This document shows positions 24,655-34,700 of a stretch of DNA of 64,000 nt, piece by piece. Within the stretch, counting starts at the first letter, position 1. Every line of letters starts with the position of its first letter. This DNA is from Acidobacteriaceae bacterium. GTDB lineage: Bacteria > Acidobacteriota > Terriglobia > Terriglobales > Acidobacteriaceae. A program made the translations under genes and the position numbers. The stretch is from contig JAOAPN010000013.1 in NCBI GenBank assembly GCA_025462885.1, forward strand, positions 62,001-126,000. The letters are read 5' to 3'. A model generated the notes under the pieces. That model searched no databases. It worked only from the letters and a program-made list of their open reading frames with translations, and was not told where the DNA came from.

Positions 24655-26109
24655 TTACCCGATGGATTGTTCTTTATGCTCCAGCGCCAGAAGCCCGACC
24701 GGCATCGGAAACTTGGTCTGGAAGATCGATCCCTTCAACGGAGAACTCTCCACCGTGATCTCCGCGCGATGCGCCTCGGCGATCCAGCGAGCGATCGATA
24801 GCCCCAGCCCGCTGCCTGCTTGCGTCTTCCGTTCCCGCAGATCCGCCTGGTAGAAGCGGTCGAACACCTGCTGCCGCACATCTTCGGACATCCCGATCCC
24901 CGAGTCCCGTATCGTAACGACCGCCTCGCTCCCCACCACCGCTACCTCGGCGCGAATCTCGCCGTGCTCCGGGGTATATCGAATCGCGTTGTCGAGCAGA
25001 ATGCCCAGCAACCGCTGCAGCAATAGCGCGTCGCCCTCGATCCAGACCTTCTCCTTCGGAAGATGCCAGTCCAGCAGGATACCGTTCGCTTCGGCAAGAT
25101 CCTCCACCCGTCTGCACGACTCGATCACCAGCGCCGCAAGATCGATCGGCCGGAACGACGCCTCGTGCATGAAGTTGTCGCTGCGCACAATCGACAGCAG
25201 CGCATCCAGCAGCGATGCAGCCGTTCTGCATTCCGTCACAATCTTCCCCAGGTCGTCGCGGTACTCCATCTCCGAGCGATGCGTGCGATGCAGCGAGAGC
25301 TGAGCCGTGGCCAGCATCACCGTAATGGAAGTACGCAGATCGTGCGACGTATCCGCCGAGAAGCGCGTCAGCCGCGAGACCGCGGCCTCAAGCCGCGCCA
25401 GCAACTGGTTCCACGCCACCGCAAGCTGTTGCACCTCGTCCTTCGCCGCCGGTATCGGCAGCCGCTCCGACAGATTGCCGATCCCGATTCCTAACGCCGC
25501 GCGCGTCATACGATCCACCGGCTTCAGCGCACGACGGCTCAGAAAGTAGCCGCACGCAGTTGAAAGCAGAATCAACCCCGGCATCACCAGCAGCAGCGCC
25601 TTGCGATACAGCCGCAGAATCTCAAACTGCTCCTCCGTCGAGCCGCCGAGATACAACCGCACCGACTCACCCTGCAACGAGATCGCGTGGCAAAGCACCA
25701 ACACCGGCTGATGGTCGAACAGCACCGTCGCCACCCTCGGCTCATCGCAGCTCTTCAAATCCGGAGACGACGTCAGCGGATCGTCCCCTCTCGTCGCTGC
25801 TGGATACAAAGCCGCGCGCGGATACAACGCCGTGCCGTCCGCGTGCCGGATCCGAAACAGGTTGCCCTCATGCGTCACCATGGCATAGTTGCGAAGTTGC
25901 TCATCCAGCGAAGCCGTAACGCCCTTGGTATGGTTATCTTCCAACAGCCGGATCAGCCGCTCTTCGCGCCCCTGCAGGTGCGCCTTCTTCCCCTGGATCA
26001 GCGCATACTGCAACGCCCCAAACGAGATCAACCCAAACAGCACCAGACCGGTGAGAGTCACCAGCAGGTACAGCAGCATCAGCTTCGCGCGGACGGAGAG
26101 CGGTCGCAT
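24655..26109 (-). CDS. Sensor histidine kinase
   Basis: 484 residues from ATG 26109 (ATG 26148 is the alternative). Two membrane helices flank a periplasmic sensor region (about 35-165), then a HAMP domain (RRALKPVDRMTRAALGIGIG), a HisKA domain with the phospho-acceptor His256 in SADTSHDLRTSITVM, and a HATPase domain with N-box (LGILLDNAIRYTPEHGEI), G1 (DSGIGMSED) and G2 (GSGLGLSIARWI). The H-box has Ser where the usual Pro follows HDLRT. Start 26109 lies 7 bases after the response regulator's stop, as expected for an operon. It resembles the CusS/heavy-metal sensor group in layout; the signal is unknown. Confidence 0.9.
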   Translation of the reverse strand: MRPLSVRAKLMLLYLLVTLTGLVLFGLISFGALQYALIQGKKAHLQGREERLIRLLEDNHTKGVTASLDEQLRNYAMVTHEGNLFRIRHADGTALYPRAALYPAATRGDDPLTSSPDLKSCDEPRVATVLFDHQPVLVLCHAISLQGESVRLYLGGSTEEQFEILRLYRKALLLVMPGLILLSTACGYFLSRRALKPVDRMTRAALGIGIGNLSERLPIPAAKDEVQQLAVAWNQLLARLEAAVSRLTRFSADTSHDLRTSITVMLATAQLSLHRTHRSEMEYRDDLGKIVTECRTAASLLDALLSIVRSDNFMHEASFRPIDLAALVIESCRRVEDLAEANGILLDWHLPKEKVWIEGDALLLQRLLGILLDNAIRYTPEHGEIRAEVAVVGSEAVVTIRDSGIGMSEDVRQQVFDRFYQADLRERKTQAGSGLGLSIARWIAEAHRAEITVESSPLKGSIFQTKFPMPVGLLALEHKEQSIG

Positions 26110-26116
26110 CGCCGGC

Positions 26117-26800
26117 TCAGGACGCCACAAACATATAGCCGGAGCCATGAATCGTCCGTATCAAAGACTCTTCGGACGACGCACTGTCGTCCAGCTTCGC
26201 CCGCAGCCCGTGGATATACACGTCGAGCGTATTCACTTTGACCTTAACGTCCGCCGCATAACCCCAGCCCGCCTCAATCAACTCCTCGCGCGAGGTAATC
26301 AAGCCGCTCCGCCGCATCAGCGTCTCCAGCAGCTCAAACTGCTTCCGGGTCAGCGGAATCTCCTGCCCATTGCGAGTCGCCACCCGGCGGCTTCGATCCA
26401 GCGTAACCCCGGCGGCGCTCACCGGCCGCTCATCGACAATCGAAGCCCGCCGCGCGATCGCACCGACCCGCGCCAGCAATATCTCCAGGATGAACGGCTT
26501 CACCAGGTAGTCATCGGCGCCCAAATCAAACGCCTCCAGAATCTTCGGCACCGTATCGACCGCCGTCAGCACCAGCACCGGCGTCTTGCAATGCTTGCCG
26601 CGTACGCGTTCCAGCACCTCGAAGCCATCCATCCCCGGCAGCAGAATATCCAGCAGCGCCGCGTCGTACTTCGTGGCGAGCAGCATCTCCGCACCTTCAC
26701 GGCCATTGTGCGAGAGCGTCACCTGGTGGCCGTCGCCGATCAGAGCGCGCTCCACAAGGCCCGCAATTCTCTTATCGTCTTCGATTACGAGCACGTTCAT
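26117..26800 (-). CDS. OmpR/PhoB-family response regulator
   Basis: 227 residues. Receiver domain with acidic pocket E7-D8-D9, phospho-acceptor Asp51 (LLDILLPGMDG), switch Thr (VLVLTA) and Lys (LVKPF) near 101. The C-terminal winged helix is seen from about 125 (GVTLDRSRRVATRNGQEIPLTRKQFELLETL, then VDVYIHGLRAKLD and TIHGSGYMF). ATG 26800 is preferred to the TTG at 26818. First gene of an operon with the kinase; its likely target is the TonB receptor gene downstream. Confidence 0.92.
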   Translation of the reverse strand: MNVLVIEDDKRIAGLVERALIGDGHQVTLSHNGREGAEMLLATKYDAALLDILLPGMDGFEVLERVRGKHCKTPVLVLTAVDTVPKILEAFDLGADDYLVKPFILEILLARVGAIARRASIVDERPVSAAGVTLDRSRRVATRNGQEIPLTRKQFELLETLMRRSGLITSREELIEAGWGYAADVKVKVNTLDVYIHGLRAKLDDSASSEESLIRTIHGSGYMFVAS

Positions 26801-26918
26801 AGAGGGGCTTCCACTCAAACGGTAGCCTGTTTAACGCCGGGTGAAGATTAAGATCGGGTTACAGTCGAAGGCCATGGCGTATAGCATTGGATCAGGTGCT
26901 GCCATGAGTGAGGATCCA

Positions 26919-28187
26919 ATGGATCGCATTAAAGTTACAGTCGGAGTCTGTGGCGGGATCGCCGCCTACAAAGCCGTCGAAGTCGTTCGCCAGCTTCAGG
27001 ACGCCGGCCTCGACCCCCACGTCGTCATGACCGACTCCGCCCAGCGCTTCGTCACCCCGCTCACTTTCGCCGCCATCTCCGGCCATAAGGTCATCTCCAC
27101 GCTCTGGAGCGAGACCGCCGGGTCCGGCCCCACCGACACCCCCCAGCCGGACGGCACACCCCAGCCCATCGAGCACATCGCCGAAGCGCAAAACACCCAT
27201 GCCCTGATCGTCGTCCCCGCCACCGCCGACACGCTCGCCCGCTTCGCCCACGGCCTCGCCGACGACTTCCTCACCACCATGTACCTCGCGACCACCGCAC
27301 CCGTCATCGTTGCGCCCGCCATGAACGTCGTCATGTGGAACCACCCGGCGACCCAGGCCAATCTCGCGACCTTGCGCCAGCGCGGCGTCCGCATCGTCGA
27401 ACCCGGCTCCGGCTACCTCGCCTGCGGCATGACCGGCAGCGGCCGCCTCGCCGAAGTCCCCACCATCGTAGCCGCAGCGTTAGAGGCCATTGCAGCCGCA
27501 GCTCCAGCAGCCGCCGACCTCACCGGCGAGACCGTCCTCATCACAGCCGGAGGCACCCGCGAAGCCATCGACCCCGTCCGCTTCCTCGGCAACCGCTCCA
27601 GCGGACGCATGGGCTACGCCCTCGCCGCCGCCGCGCAGCAACGCGGAGCCCGCGTCATCCTGATCAGCGCCCCTACAGCCCTCACCCCGCCGCCTAATTG
27701 TGAGGTCATCCCCGTCACCTCTGCCGCCGAGATGCGCGCCGCCGTCCTCGCCCAACTGCCCTGCGCCAGCATCCTCATCATGGCCGCCGCCGTCAGCGAC
27801 TTCACCCCCCGCCATCCCGCGGCCCAGAAGATCAAGCGCACCGGCACTCTGCTCCTTGAGCTCGAACCCACGGAAGACATCCTCCACGAAGCCATCGCCC
27901 ATCGCCCCCCCGGCACCCTCATCATCGGCTTCGCCGCCGAGACCGACTCCGCCGGCCTGCTGACCCTCGCCCACGCCAAGCTGGAGCGAAAGGGCGCCGA
28001 CGCGATCGTAGCCAACGACGTCTCCGCTCCCGGTCAAGGCTTCGACTCCGACCGCAACGCCGGAACCTTCATCACCCGCGACCACCAGGTCGAGATCCCC
28101 GCGACCACCAAGCTCGCGATGGCGCACCGCATTCTCGATGAGACGATCACCCTCAAGCGGCATCAACCCGTCTCCGCTCACCGATAA
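26919..28187 (+). CDS. coaBC: Bifunctional phosphopantothenoylcysteine decarboxylase / phosphopantothenate-cysteine ligase
   Basis: Two consecutive steps of coenzyme A synthesis: ligation of cysteine to 4'-phosphopantothenate and decarboxylation to 4'-phosphopantetheine. 422 residues. The FMN-binding CoaC half shows VGVCGGIAAYKAVEVVRQL, the PAMN motif (APAMNVVMW) and catalytic Cys169 in YLACGMTGSGRL. The CoaB half begins at about 205 with VLITAGGTREAIDPVRFLGN, then SSGRMG and AAAVSDFTP, and a lysine-containing K-I-K-R. ATG 26919 has GAGGA six bases before it; ATG 26904 is an alternative. Followed 13 bases later by the sugar-isomerase-family gene, apparently in one transcript. Confidence 0.95.
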   Translation: MDRIKVTVGVCGGIAAYKAVEVVRQLQDAGLDPHVVMTDSAQRFVTPLTFAAISGHKVISTLWSETAGSGPTDTPQPDGTPQPIEHIAEAQNTHALIVVPATADTLARFAHGLADDFLTTMYLATTAPVIVAPAMNVVMWNHPATQANLATLRQRGVRIVEPGSGYLACGMTGSGRLAEVPTIVAAALEAIAAAAPAAADLTGETVLITAGGTREAIDPVRFLGNRSSGRMGYALAAAAQQRGARVILISAPTALTPPPNCEVIPVTSAAEMRAAVLAQLPCASILIMAAAVSDFTPRHPAAQKIKRTGTLLLELEPTEDILHEAIAHRPPGTLIIGFAAETDSAGLLTLAHAKLERKGADAIVANDVSAPGQGFDSDRNAGTFITRDHQVEIPATTKLAMAHRILDETITLKRHQPVSAHR

Positions 28188-28200
28188 AAGGAAACAGACA

Positions 28201-29655
28201 ATGCCACCGGAAGACAAGCAGCCCAAACTCCGCATCGGCCTGTTCGGAATCGGACTCGCCGCCTACTGGCCCCAGTTCCACGGCCTTGAAGCACGCCTCA
28301 AGTCCTACGTCCAGACCGTAGCCGACCGCCTCCAGTCGCCCGTCAACACCATCGTCAACTTCGGCCTGGTCGACTCCGCTGAGCGCGCTGTAGAAGTCAG
28401 TCACCAGACCCGTCAGGAAGATGTAGATCTGCTGGTGATCTACGTCACCACCTACGCCCTCTCGTCCACCGTTCTGCCCATCGTCCGCCGCGCCAAAGTT
28501 CCCGTGCTGGTCCTCAACCTCCAGCCCACGGCTGCCCTGGATTACGCCACCTTCAACGCCCTTCCCGACCGCACTGCCATGACCGGGGAGTGGCTCGCCT
28601 TCTGCTCCGCCTGCCCCATCCCCGAGCTCGCCAACGTCTTCATGCGTACCGGCATTCCCTTCCACCAGGTCAACGGAATCCTCGGAGCCTCTACCGCCGA
28701 AGACCCCGCATGCTGGAACGAAATTCGGGCCTGGATCGACGCCGCCCACGTCGCTCACACCTTGAGCCACACTCGCCTCGGCCTCATGGGCCACTACTAC
28801 TCCGGCATGCTCGACATCGCCACCGACCTCACCACCGTCGCCTCCGTCTTCGGCACCCATATCGAAGCCCTCGAGGTCGACGAGCTCACCGCGCTCCGCC
28901 TGGCCGTTCCCGATGCGGCGCTTCCAGAGAAGCTCGAAGCCTTCCAGCAAGCCTTCGACATCCAGCCCGACTGCCCCGCCGACGAGCTCGACCGCGCCGC
29001 CCGCACCTCCATCGCGCTCGACCAGTTCGTCGCCGCTAACCGTCTCGGAGCCCTGGCCTACTTCTACAAAGGCACGCCCGGCAGCCCCAACGAAGACACC
29101 ATCGCCTCGATCATCCTCGGCACCTCCATGCTCACCGCCCGCGGCATCCCGACAGCCGGCGAGTACGAGATCAAGAACGTCCTCGCCATGAAGATCCTCG
29201 ACACCTTCCAGGCCGGCGGCTCTTTCACCGAGTACTACGCCGTAGACTTCAGCGACGACGTCGTCCTAATGGGCCACGACGGTCCCGGCCACACCGCCAT
29301 TGCAGAGACCAAAACCAAGGTCCGCCCCCTCCAGGTCTTCCATGGCAAGGTCGGCCGCGGCCTCTCCGTGGAGATGAGCGTCAAGCAGGGTCCGGTCACG
29401 CTGCTCTCGGTAGTGGAATGTAACAAAAAGGGTTTCAAGTTCCTGGTCGCCCAGGGCGAAGTAGAGCCCGGCCCCATCCTCCAGATCGGCAACACCAACA
29501 GCCGCTTCCGCTTCCCCATCGGAGCCCGCAACTTCCTCAACCAATGGAACGCCCAGGCCCCCGCCCACCACTGCGCCATCGGCCTGGGACACCTTGCCCC
29601 CAAACTCCAGAAGCTGACACACCTGCTCAACATCGACCTGGTCCAAATCTGCTGA
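28201..29655 (+). CDS. L-fucose/L-arabinose isomerase family protein
   Basis: 484 residues. N-terminal Rossmann-like domain (LRIGLFGIGLAAYWPQFHGL), then the middle domain with LGLMGHYYSGMLDIATDL and the C-terminal domain with the family's metal-site sequences (GSPNEDTIASIILG, FTEYYAVDFSDDVVLMGHDGPGH). It is close to the uncharacterised arabinose-isomerase-like group; the sugar is unknown. AAAGGA lies 8 bases before the ATG at 28201, and the gene follows coaBC at 13 bases. Cytosolic. The genomic link to CoA synthesis is not explained by the family. Confidence 0.85.
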   Translation: MPPEDKQPKLRIGLFGIGLAAYWPQFHGLEARLKSYVQTVADRLQSPVNTIVNFGLVDSAERAVEVSHQTRQEDVDLLVIYVTTYALSSTVLPIVRRAKVPVLVLNLQPTAALDYATFNALPDRTAMTGEWLAFCSACPIPELANVFMRTGIPFHQVNGILGASTAEDPACWNEIRAWIDAAHVAHTLSHTRLGLMGHYYSGMLDIATDLTTVASVFGTHIEALEVDELTALRLAVPDAALPEKLEAFQQAFDIQPDCPADELDRAARTSIALDQFVAANRLGALAYFYKGTPGSPNEDTIASIILGTSMLTARGIPTAGEYEIKNVLAMKILDTFQAGGSFTEYYAVDFSDDVVLMGHDGPGHTAIAETKTKVRPLQVFHGKVGRGLSVEMSVKQGPVTLLSVVECNKKGFKFLVAQGEVEPGPILQIGNTNSRFRFPIGARNFLNQWNAQAPAHHCAIGLGHLAPKLQKLTHLLNIDLVQIC

Positions 29656-29728
29656 TACCAGCAATACCAGAGCCACCGGACAGTTGAACAAAGCACAAAA
29701 CTACTTCGTCTCCCCGCAATAACGCTCG

Positions 29729-29760
29729 TCATCCTGAACGAAGTGAAGAACCCCTGTATT
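29729..29760. repeat. Short dispersed repeat (TCATCCTGAGCG type, copy 2)
   Basis: TCATCCTGAACGAAGTGAAG followed by AACCCCTGTATTTCGC. Partner of 17355-17381. Confidence 0.6.
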
Positions 29761-29803
29761 TCGCTTTTGCAGTTGCAAACCTTACATCAACCACAAACTA
29801 ACG

Positions 29804-31639
29804 TCAGCGAACCCCAATCACCGCAGCCTGCCGTCCAGCCAGATCCAAGTGCAACACGCCGCCCTGCATCGTAGCCCCGTCACCCTTACCCCAAAGCACC
29901 TCGCCCACCGCGCAACCCTCAAGCGAAGTATTTGCAACCGGAACCGTTACACTCTCCGCAGCCACTCCATTATTCACCACCACCATCACCCGCGACCCCG
30001 CCGAGCAGCCTTCCCCCAGCTTAGCCCCGCGCACATACACCAGCACTCCGCCCTTGGCCTCCAGAACCTGCTCCTCGCCGCTGGATAACTCTGTCCGCGT
30101 AGCGCGCATCTTCAGCAGACCCTTCACCCAATCGAACATAGCCGCCTGCTCCGGCGTCCGTCCCGCCGCAGTAAAAGCTCCCGCCCCACCAAAGCCGCCG
30201 GGGAAGTCCCTCCGGTTATCCGGATCGTCGCCGCCGCGCATGGCGATCTCGTCGCCCGAGTAGATCTGTGGCATCCCGCGCATCGTAGTCAGCACCACAA
30301 ACGCCAGCCGCAGCCGCTCCACCGTAGCTCCCGGCTCACCCAGAAAGCGAGTCGTGTCGTGATTCCCCAGGAACGGAACCAGCCGCTCCGGATGCGGGAA
30401 CAACGAGTCCTGCCGCAGCACCTCGGCAAGCTTCGTCATCGGAGCATCCTTCAGGAATACCTCGCGCAAAGCAAAGTAACTCGGAAAGTCGAACGGCGTA
30501 TCCAGCCCCGTATCGACGCCGTTCCGAACCACTCCACCCGCAAACGAAGACGTAATCGTCGCATCCGGATTGAAGACCTCACCCACTGTAGTCAGGCGCG
30601 GGTAGAGCGAATGTAACGTCCCATGAAACCCCTGCCAGAACGCTCGTCCGACATAAGGAAAGGTATCCAGCCGCAAGCCATCGAGCCCGGCCTCCTCCAC
30701 CCACCAGACCGCATTCTGCGTCAGGTACTGCGCCACCGCAGGACTCTCCTGGTTCATATCCGGCAGGAGATTCGCGAACCATCCTTCCGTTACATCCCGC
30801 TTGTCCCGCCACGCTGCATGAGGGTTCGTCAGAGGAGCGAAATCACCTTGCGCCGTGTGATGCTTTGCCGCCGTCCCATGAAACCAATCGTCCGCAGGCT
30901 CGTCTTCAACCCACGGATGCTTCGGCCCAATGTGATTCGGCACCGTATCGAGCACCAGCTTCATGCCGCGCTGATGTACCGCAGCGGACAGCGTCTTCAG
31001 GTCCGCAAGGGTCCCGTAGTGCTCATCGACCGCGTACATATCGGTCGCACCATAGCCGTGATAGCTCTGCGCCTCATGGTTCTGATACACCGGCGTAATC
31101 CACACCGTCGTCACACCCATCTCCTGCAGATAGTCGAGATGCTGCATGACACCGCGCAGATCGCCACCATGCCATCCACGAATCTTCGTCTTCTCGTCGG
31201 AAGCATCGCCTGCCTGCCAATCATTGCTCGCGTCACCATCGGCGAAGCGGTCCGTCATGATCAGGTACATCACGTCCTTCGAAGAGAACCCCGCGAAGCC
31301 ATCGCTCGCCGCCTTGCGCTCCGCAAACCGGTACTGCATCCGAGCGCTCTGGCCCGCGCGTTCCGCAATAACGTCCACCGTCTCAGCCTTCTCGGGCGAT
31401 CCGCTCAACCAGACCTGTGCCCAATGCCCATTCGCCGATACTATGGTCCGCTCCACCCGCAGCTTTTTATCGCTGACCTTGAAGGCAGCCCCATCCAGAT
31501 GTTCGCCCTGCACCAGCAGCATCGCCTTGGGCATCTTCGCCCACCAGTTCGGCGGATCGACCTTCGTCATCACCGGCGACTGCGCCAGCGCTACCGAACC
31601 CAGCAAAGAAAATACAAGCAACACAAGCTTCCGAACCAT
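29804..31639 (-). CDS. Secreted GH13 alpha-amylase / cyclomaltodextrinase-like enzyme
   Basis: 611 residues, signal peptide at 1-19. An N-terminal Ig-like domain (about 24-108, KMPKAMLLVQGEHLDGAAF) precedes the (beta/alpha)8 barrel. Catalytic residues: nucleophile Asp325 (GLRLDTF), general acid Glu354 (VGEVF) and Asp428 (LGNHDT). YHGYGATDMYAVDEHYG is a conserved substrate-region motif. It hydrolyses alpha-1,4-glucans or cyclodextrins. GAGGATGTGGA precedes the ATG. It lies downstream of the Oar-type receptor gene on the same strand, 89 bases away but separated by a terminator, so it may have its own promoter. Part of the glucan cluster. Confidence 0.92.
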   Translation of the reverse strand: MVRKLVLLVFSLLGSVALAQSPVMTKVDPPNWWAKMPKAMLLVQGEHLDGAAFKVSDKKLRVERTIVSANGHWAQVWLSGSPEKAETVDVIAERAGQSARMQYRFAERKAASDGFAGFSSKDVMYLIMTDRFADGDASNDWQAGDASDEKTKIRGWHGGDLRGVMQHLDYLQEMGVTTVWITPVYQNHEAQSYHGYGATDMYAVDEHYGTLADLKTLSAAVHQRGMKLVLDTVPNHIGPKHPWVEDEPADDWFHGTAAKHHTAQGDFAPLTNPHAAWRDKRDVTEGWFANLLPDMNQESPAVAQYLTQNAVWWVEEAGLDGLRLDTFPYVGRAFWQGFHGTLHSLYPRLTTVGEVFNPDATITSSFAGGVVRNGVDTGLDTPFDFPSYFALREVFLKDAPMTKLAEVLRQDSLFPHPERLVPFLGNHDTTRFLGEPGATVERLRLAFVVLTTMRGMPQIYSGDEIAMRGGDDPDNRRDFPGGFGGAGAFTAAGRTPEQAAMFDWVKGLLKMRATRTELSSGEEQVLEAKGGVLVYVRGAKLGEGCSAGSRVMVVVNNGVAAESVTVPVANTSLEGCAVGEVLWGKGDGATMQGGVLHLDLAGRQAAVIGVR

Positions 31640-31684
31640 TCCACATCCTCACAAAACAATTGAGCCCTGCCGCAAAGAAAAAGA

Positions 31685-31710
31685 GCGCCGCGCATCCACG
31701 CCACGGCGCC
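31685..31710 (-). terminator. Terminator of the Oar-type receptor gene
   Basis: GCGCCG (31685-31690) pairs with CGGCGC (31704-31709); on the minus strand followed by TCTTTTTCTTTG. It lies just past the receptor stop codon. Confidence 0.65.
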
Positions 31711-31728
31711 CTCGGATTTACTTCGTCC

Positions 31729-34700
31729 TTAGAACAGGAACCGAACCGCCATCTGCAACTGGCGCTCCGACGACTGACGCGTCCCGGTGATCTGTCCAAA
31801 CGTACCGTTCGCCGGGTTCGAATCCGGGTTGGTGAACTGCGGCGTATTCGTGATGTTGAACGACTCCGCGCGCAGCTCCGTCTTCACCCGTTCCGTCAGA
31901 GCCAGCGTCTTGAACAGCGAGACATCGCCCGTCGCAAATCCAGGTCCGTAGAACTGGTTGCGACCGGTGTTGCCCTGCTGCCCTGCCGTCGGCTGAACGA
32001 ACGTGTTGTTGATCCACTGACCCTGGATGCTGTGCGGCTGAACGATGCGGCCGTTGGTGCTCGCACGCAGGCTGTAGTTGCCGCCGTACTGATTGAAGAG
32101 CACGCTGTACGGAGTGCCCGTCTCAGCCTGCACCACGGCATTCATCTGCCATCCGCCCAGCACCGTATCCACCACGCGATTGATGTTCGAACCGAACTGA
32201 CGGCCACGACCGAACGGCAGATCGTAGACCACGCTCGACACAAACACGTTGCGCTGATCGAGGCTCGAATTGCCCTTGTTCAACTTCGTGTCGTAGATGT
32301 AAAGCTGGCTGACCGCATTGAAACCGATGTAGCCATCCGTATTATCCAGGTTGTGCGACCAGGTATAGGACGAGGTAAACGTCAGACCCTTCGCGGCGTG
32401 ATAGTTCAACGAAGCCTGCAGGCTGTTGTAGTGCGACGTGCCGTTGTTTACGTTGTAAACCACCTGCCCCAGGTTCGGGAAGCTGTTCGCCTGGCTCGCG
32501 GGAGCGCCCAGTGGCTTGTTGTTGTAGTTGTATCCGGTTGCGAGGTGGTCGCTCTTGTTGCCGACGAACGCCACACTGAAGACTAGGTTCTTGGCCAGCT
32601 CCTGCTGGACCTGCAGGTTGTACTGCTGCACCGTCGGAATCTTGTTATCGCGGTTAGTTGCGAAGACGTTCGATCCAGCCGGAGGTACCGCAGCGTTGAA
32701 GTTCGGATAACCCGGCAGCGGCAGAGCAGCCGTAGCCAGTGCGTTGTTGTTGTTGTTCAACGGAGCCTGTCCGGTGAAAGCGATACGATAGCCATTCGAC
32801 GCCGCATAGCTCACACTGCCGCCAAACGGAACCTGCTGACCGAACTGGTTATCGATGCCGCCGCGATCCAGGAAGTAGAACATCCCGTATCCGCCGCGCA
32901 GAACCGTCTTGCCCTGGCCAAACACATCGTACGCAAAGCCGATACGCGGAGCGACATTGTTGTAGTCCGTGTTCACGATGCTGCGCGGAACACCGTTCAC
33001 CCCGGCGAGATCGATCCCACCCGTGTTCGGATTCAGGGCCGACTGGCGGTTATGCTCTTCCGTCGGGTAGGTGATGATGTCGTAGCGGATGCCGAGGTTC
33101 AGCGTCAGCTTCTGCGTGACCTTCCAGTCATCCTGTGCGAACGCGCCGATCTCGTAGTTACGGGTTCCGAAGAAGCCGCTCTGCGCGCCGATGCTGTAGT
33201 TGTCGACGAAGCCAGCCAGCAGCTCCGACACCTGGTATCCGGTGAAGTCGCCATTGCCGATCTGGAAGAAGCCCTTACCGGAGATGGGACGGAAGAACGC
33301 CACATCGCGGCGAATGCCGTTGCCACCGATCTTGAACGTGTGCCGCCCACGCGTGTAGGAGAGAGCATCGTTCAATTGGTAGGTATTCTCCGGCACCGCG
33401 TACGTGCCGTAGTCACCGGTATACTCCAACTGGTTGTTGTTGCCGCCGATCAGCGCGCCGCCGCCAAGAGCAGCGGTACGGTTCGCATTCACAATGCCCA
33501 GGTTCGCAGAGATCGGCTGATCGCTGAAGACCGGAGCATTCGTAAAGGTGTAACGGTTATAAGCTGCGCGAAACTCGTTGACGATGTTCGGCGTGAAGAC
33601 GTGCGTCTCACCCAGCGCATAGCCGCGGCCATGGACGTTGTTCGAGCCCGAAGCAAATCCAGCCGGCAGCAGCGGCATACGCGAGGTTCGCGTAAAGGCG
33701 CTGTTGTCGTATGCAAAGCGAGCGAAGAACTGGTCATGCGCCGTGATCGAGTAGTCGGTGCGGACGTCGAAGGTGTTGTAGTGGCGGATGTCCTTGCGGA
33801 TCGTCCGGTAGTTGTTCTCCGTGCCGTTCGCGATACCCGGAACGTTGGGTAGCGGATAGGCGTTCAGGTAGTTCACCGCAGCCGCGTTACGCCGGCCGGA
33901 GGGGATAATGTTCCCAGCAAACGGAGCGCAGGTCAGCGGATCGTAGATGAAGCCGTTCCGCGTTCCAGCCGGAGCACCGCTAGCCGCGCCTGCCGCAGGC
34001 GTGCAGAACTGCGGAGCCTGCGTCACACCCTGGTTGTACAGCTCGGTAAAATTCCCCTGCCGCATCAGTGCTGTCGGGACTGTGATTAGTTCCGGGTTCA
34101 GAGGCTGGCTCTCGCGCAGGCCCTGGTAGTCGCCGAACAGGAACAGCTTGTCCTTGATGATCGGAATGCCAAGCGCGCCACCGAACTGGTTCCGCTTGAA
34201 CGGAAGCACCGGAGCCACGCCTGCGCCCTGGAAGCGGTAGTTCGGGCTGGCGTCGAACAGGCTGCTGCGAGCGAACTCGAACAGCGATCCGTGGATCTGG
34301 TTCGTACCCGACTTGATCGACGTCTGGACGATCGCACCACCGGCCCGGCCAAACTCCGCCGGAGCAACGCTGGTATTCACGCGGAACTCCTGGGTCGCTT
34401 CGATGTTCGGGAAGAACTCCAGCGTATTCACCAGCGACTCGTTGTTATCCACGCCGTCCAGGATGAAGTTGTTCGCCTGCGGGCGCAGTCCATTGTTCGA
34501 CAAAGCACCGCCACCGTTGCTGGAGTTGCGGAACGTCTCCGCATCGCCATTCACGCCGCTGGCACTGTTGCCGTAGTTGCCGCGCGTCACGCCCGGCGTC
34601 AGCAGGGCCAGCGAGGTAAAGTTACGCCCGTTCAGCGGAAGCTCCGTTACCTGCCGCCCGGAGATCACCTCACCGGTCGAAGAGGTCGAGAGGTCCACCG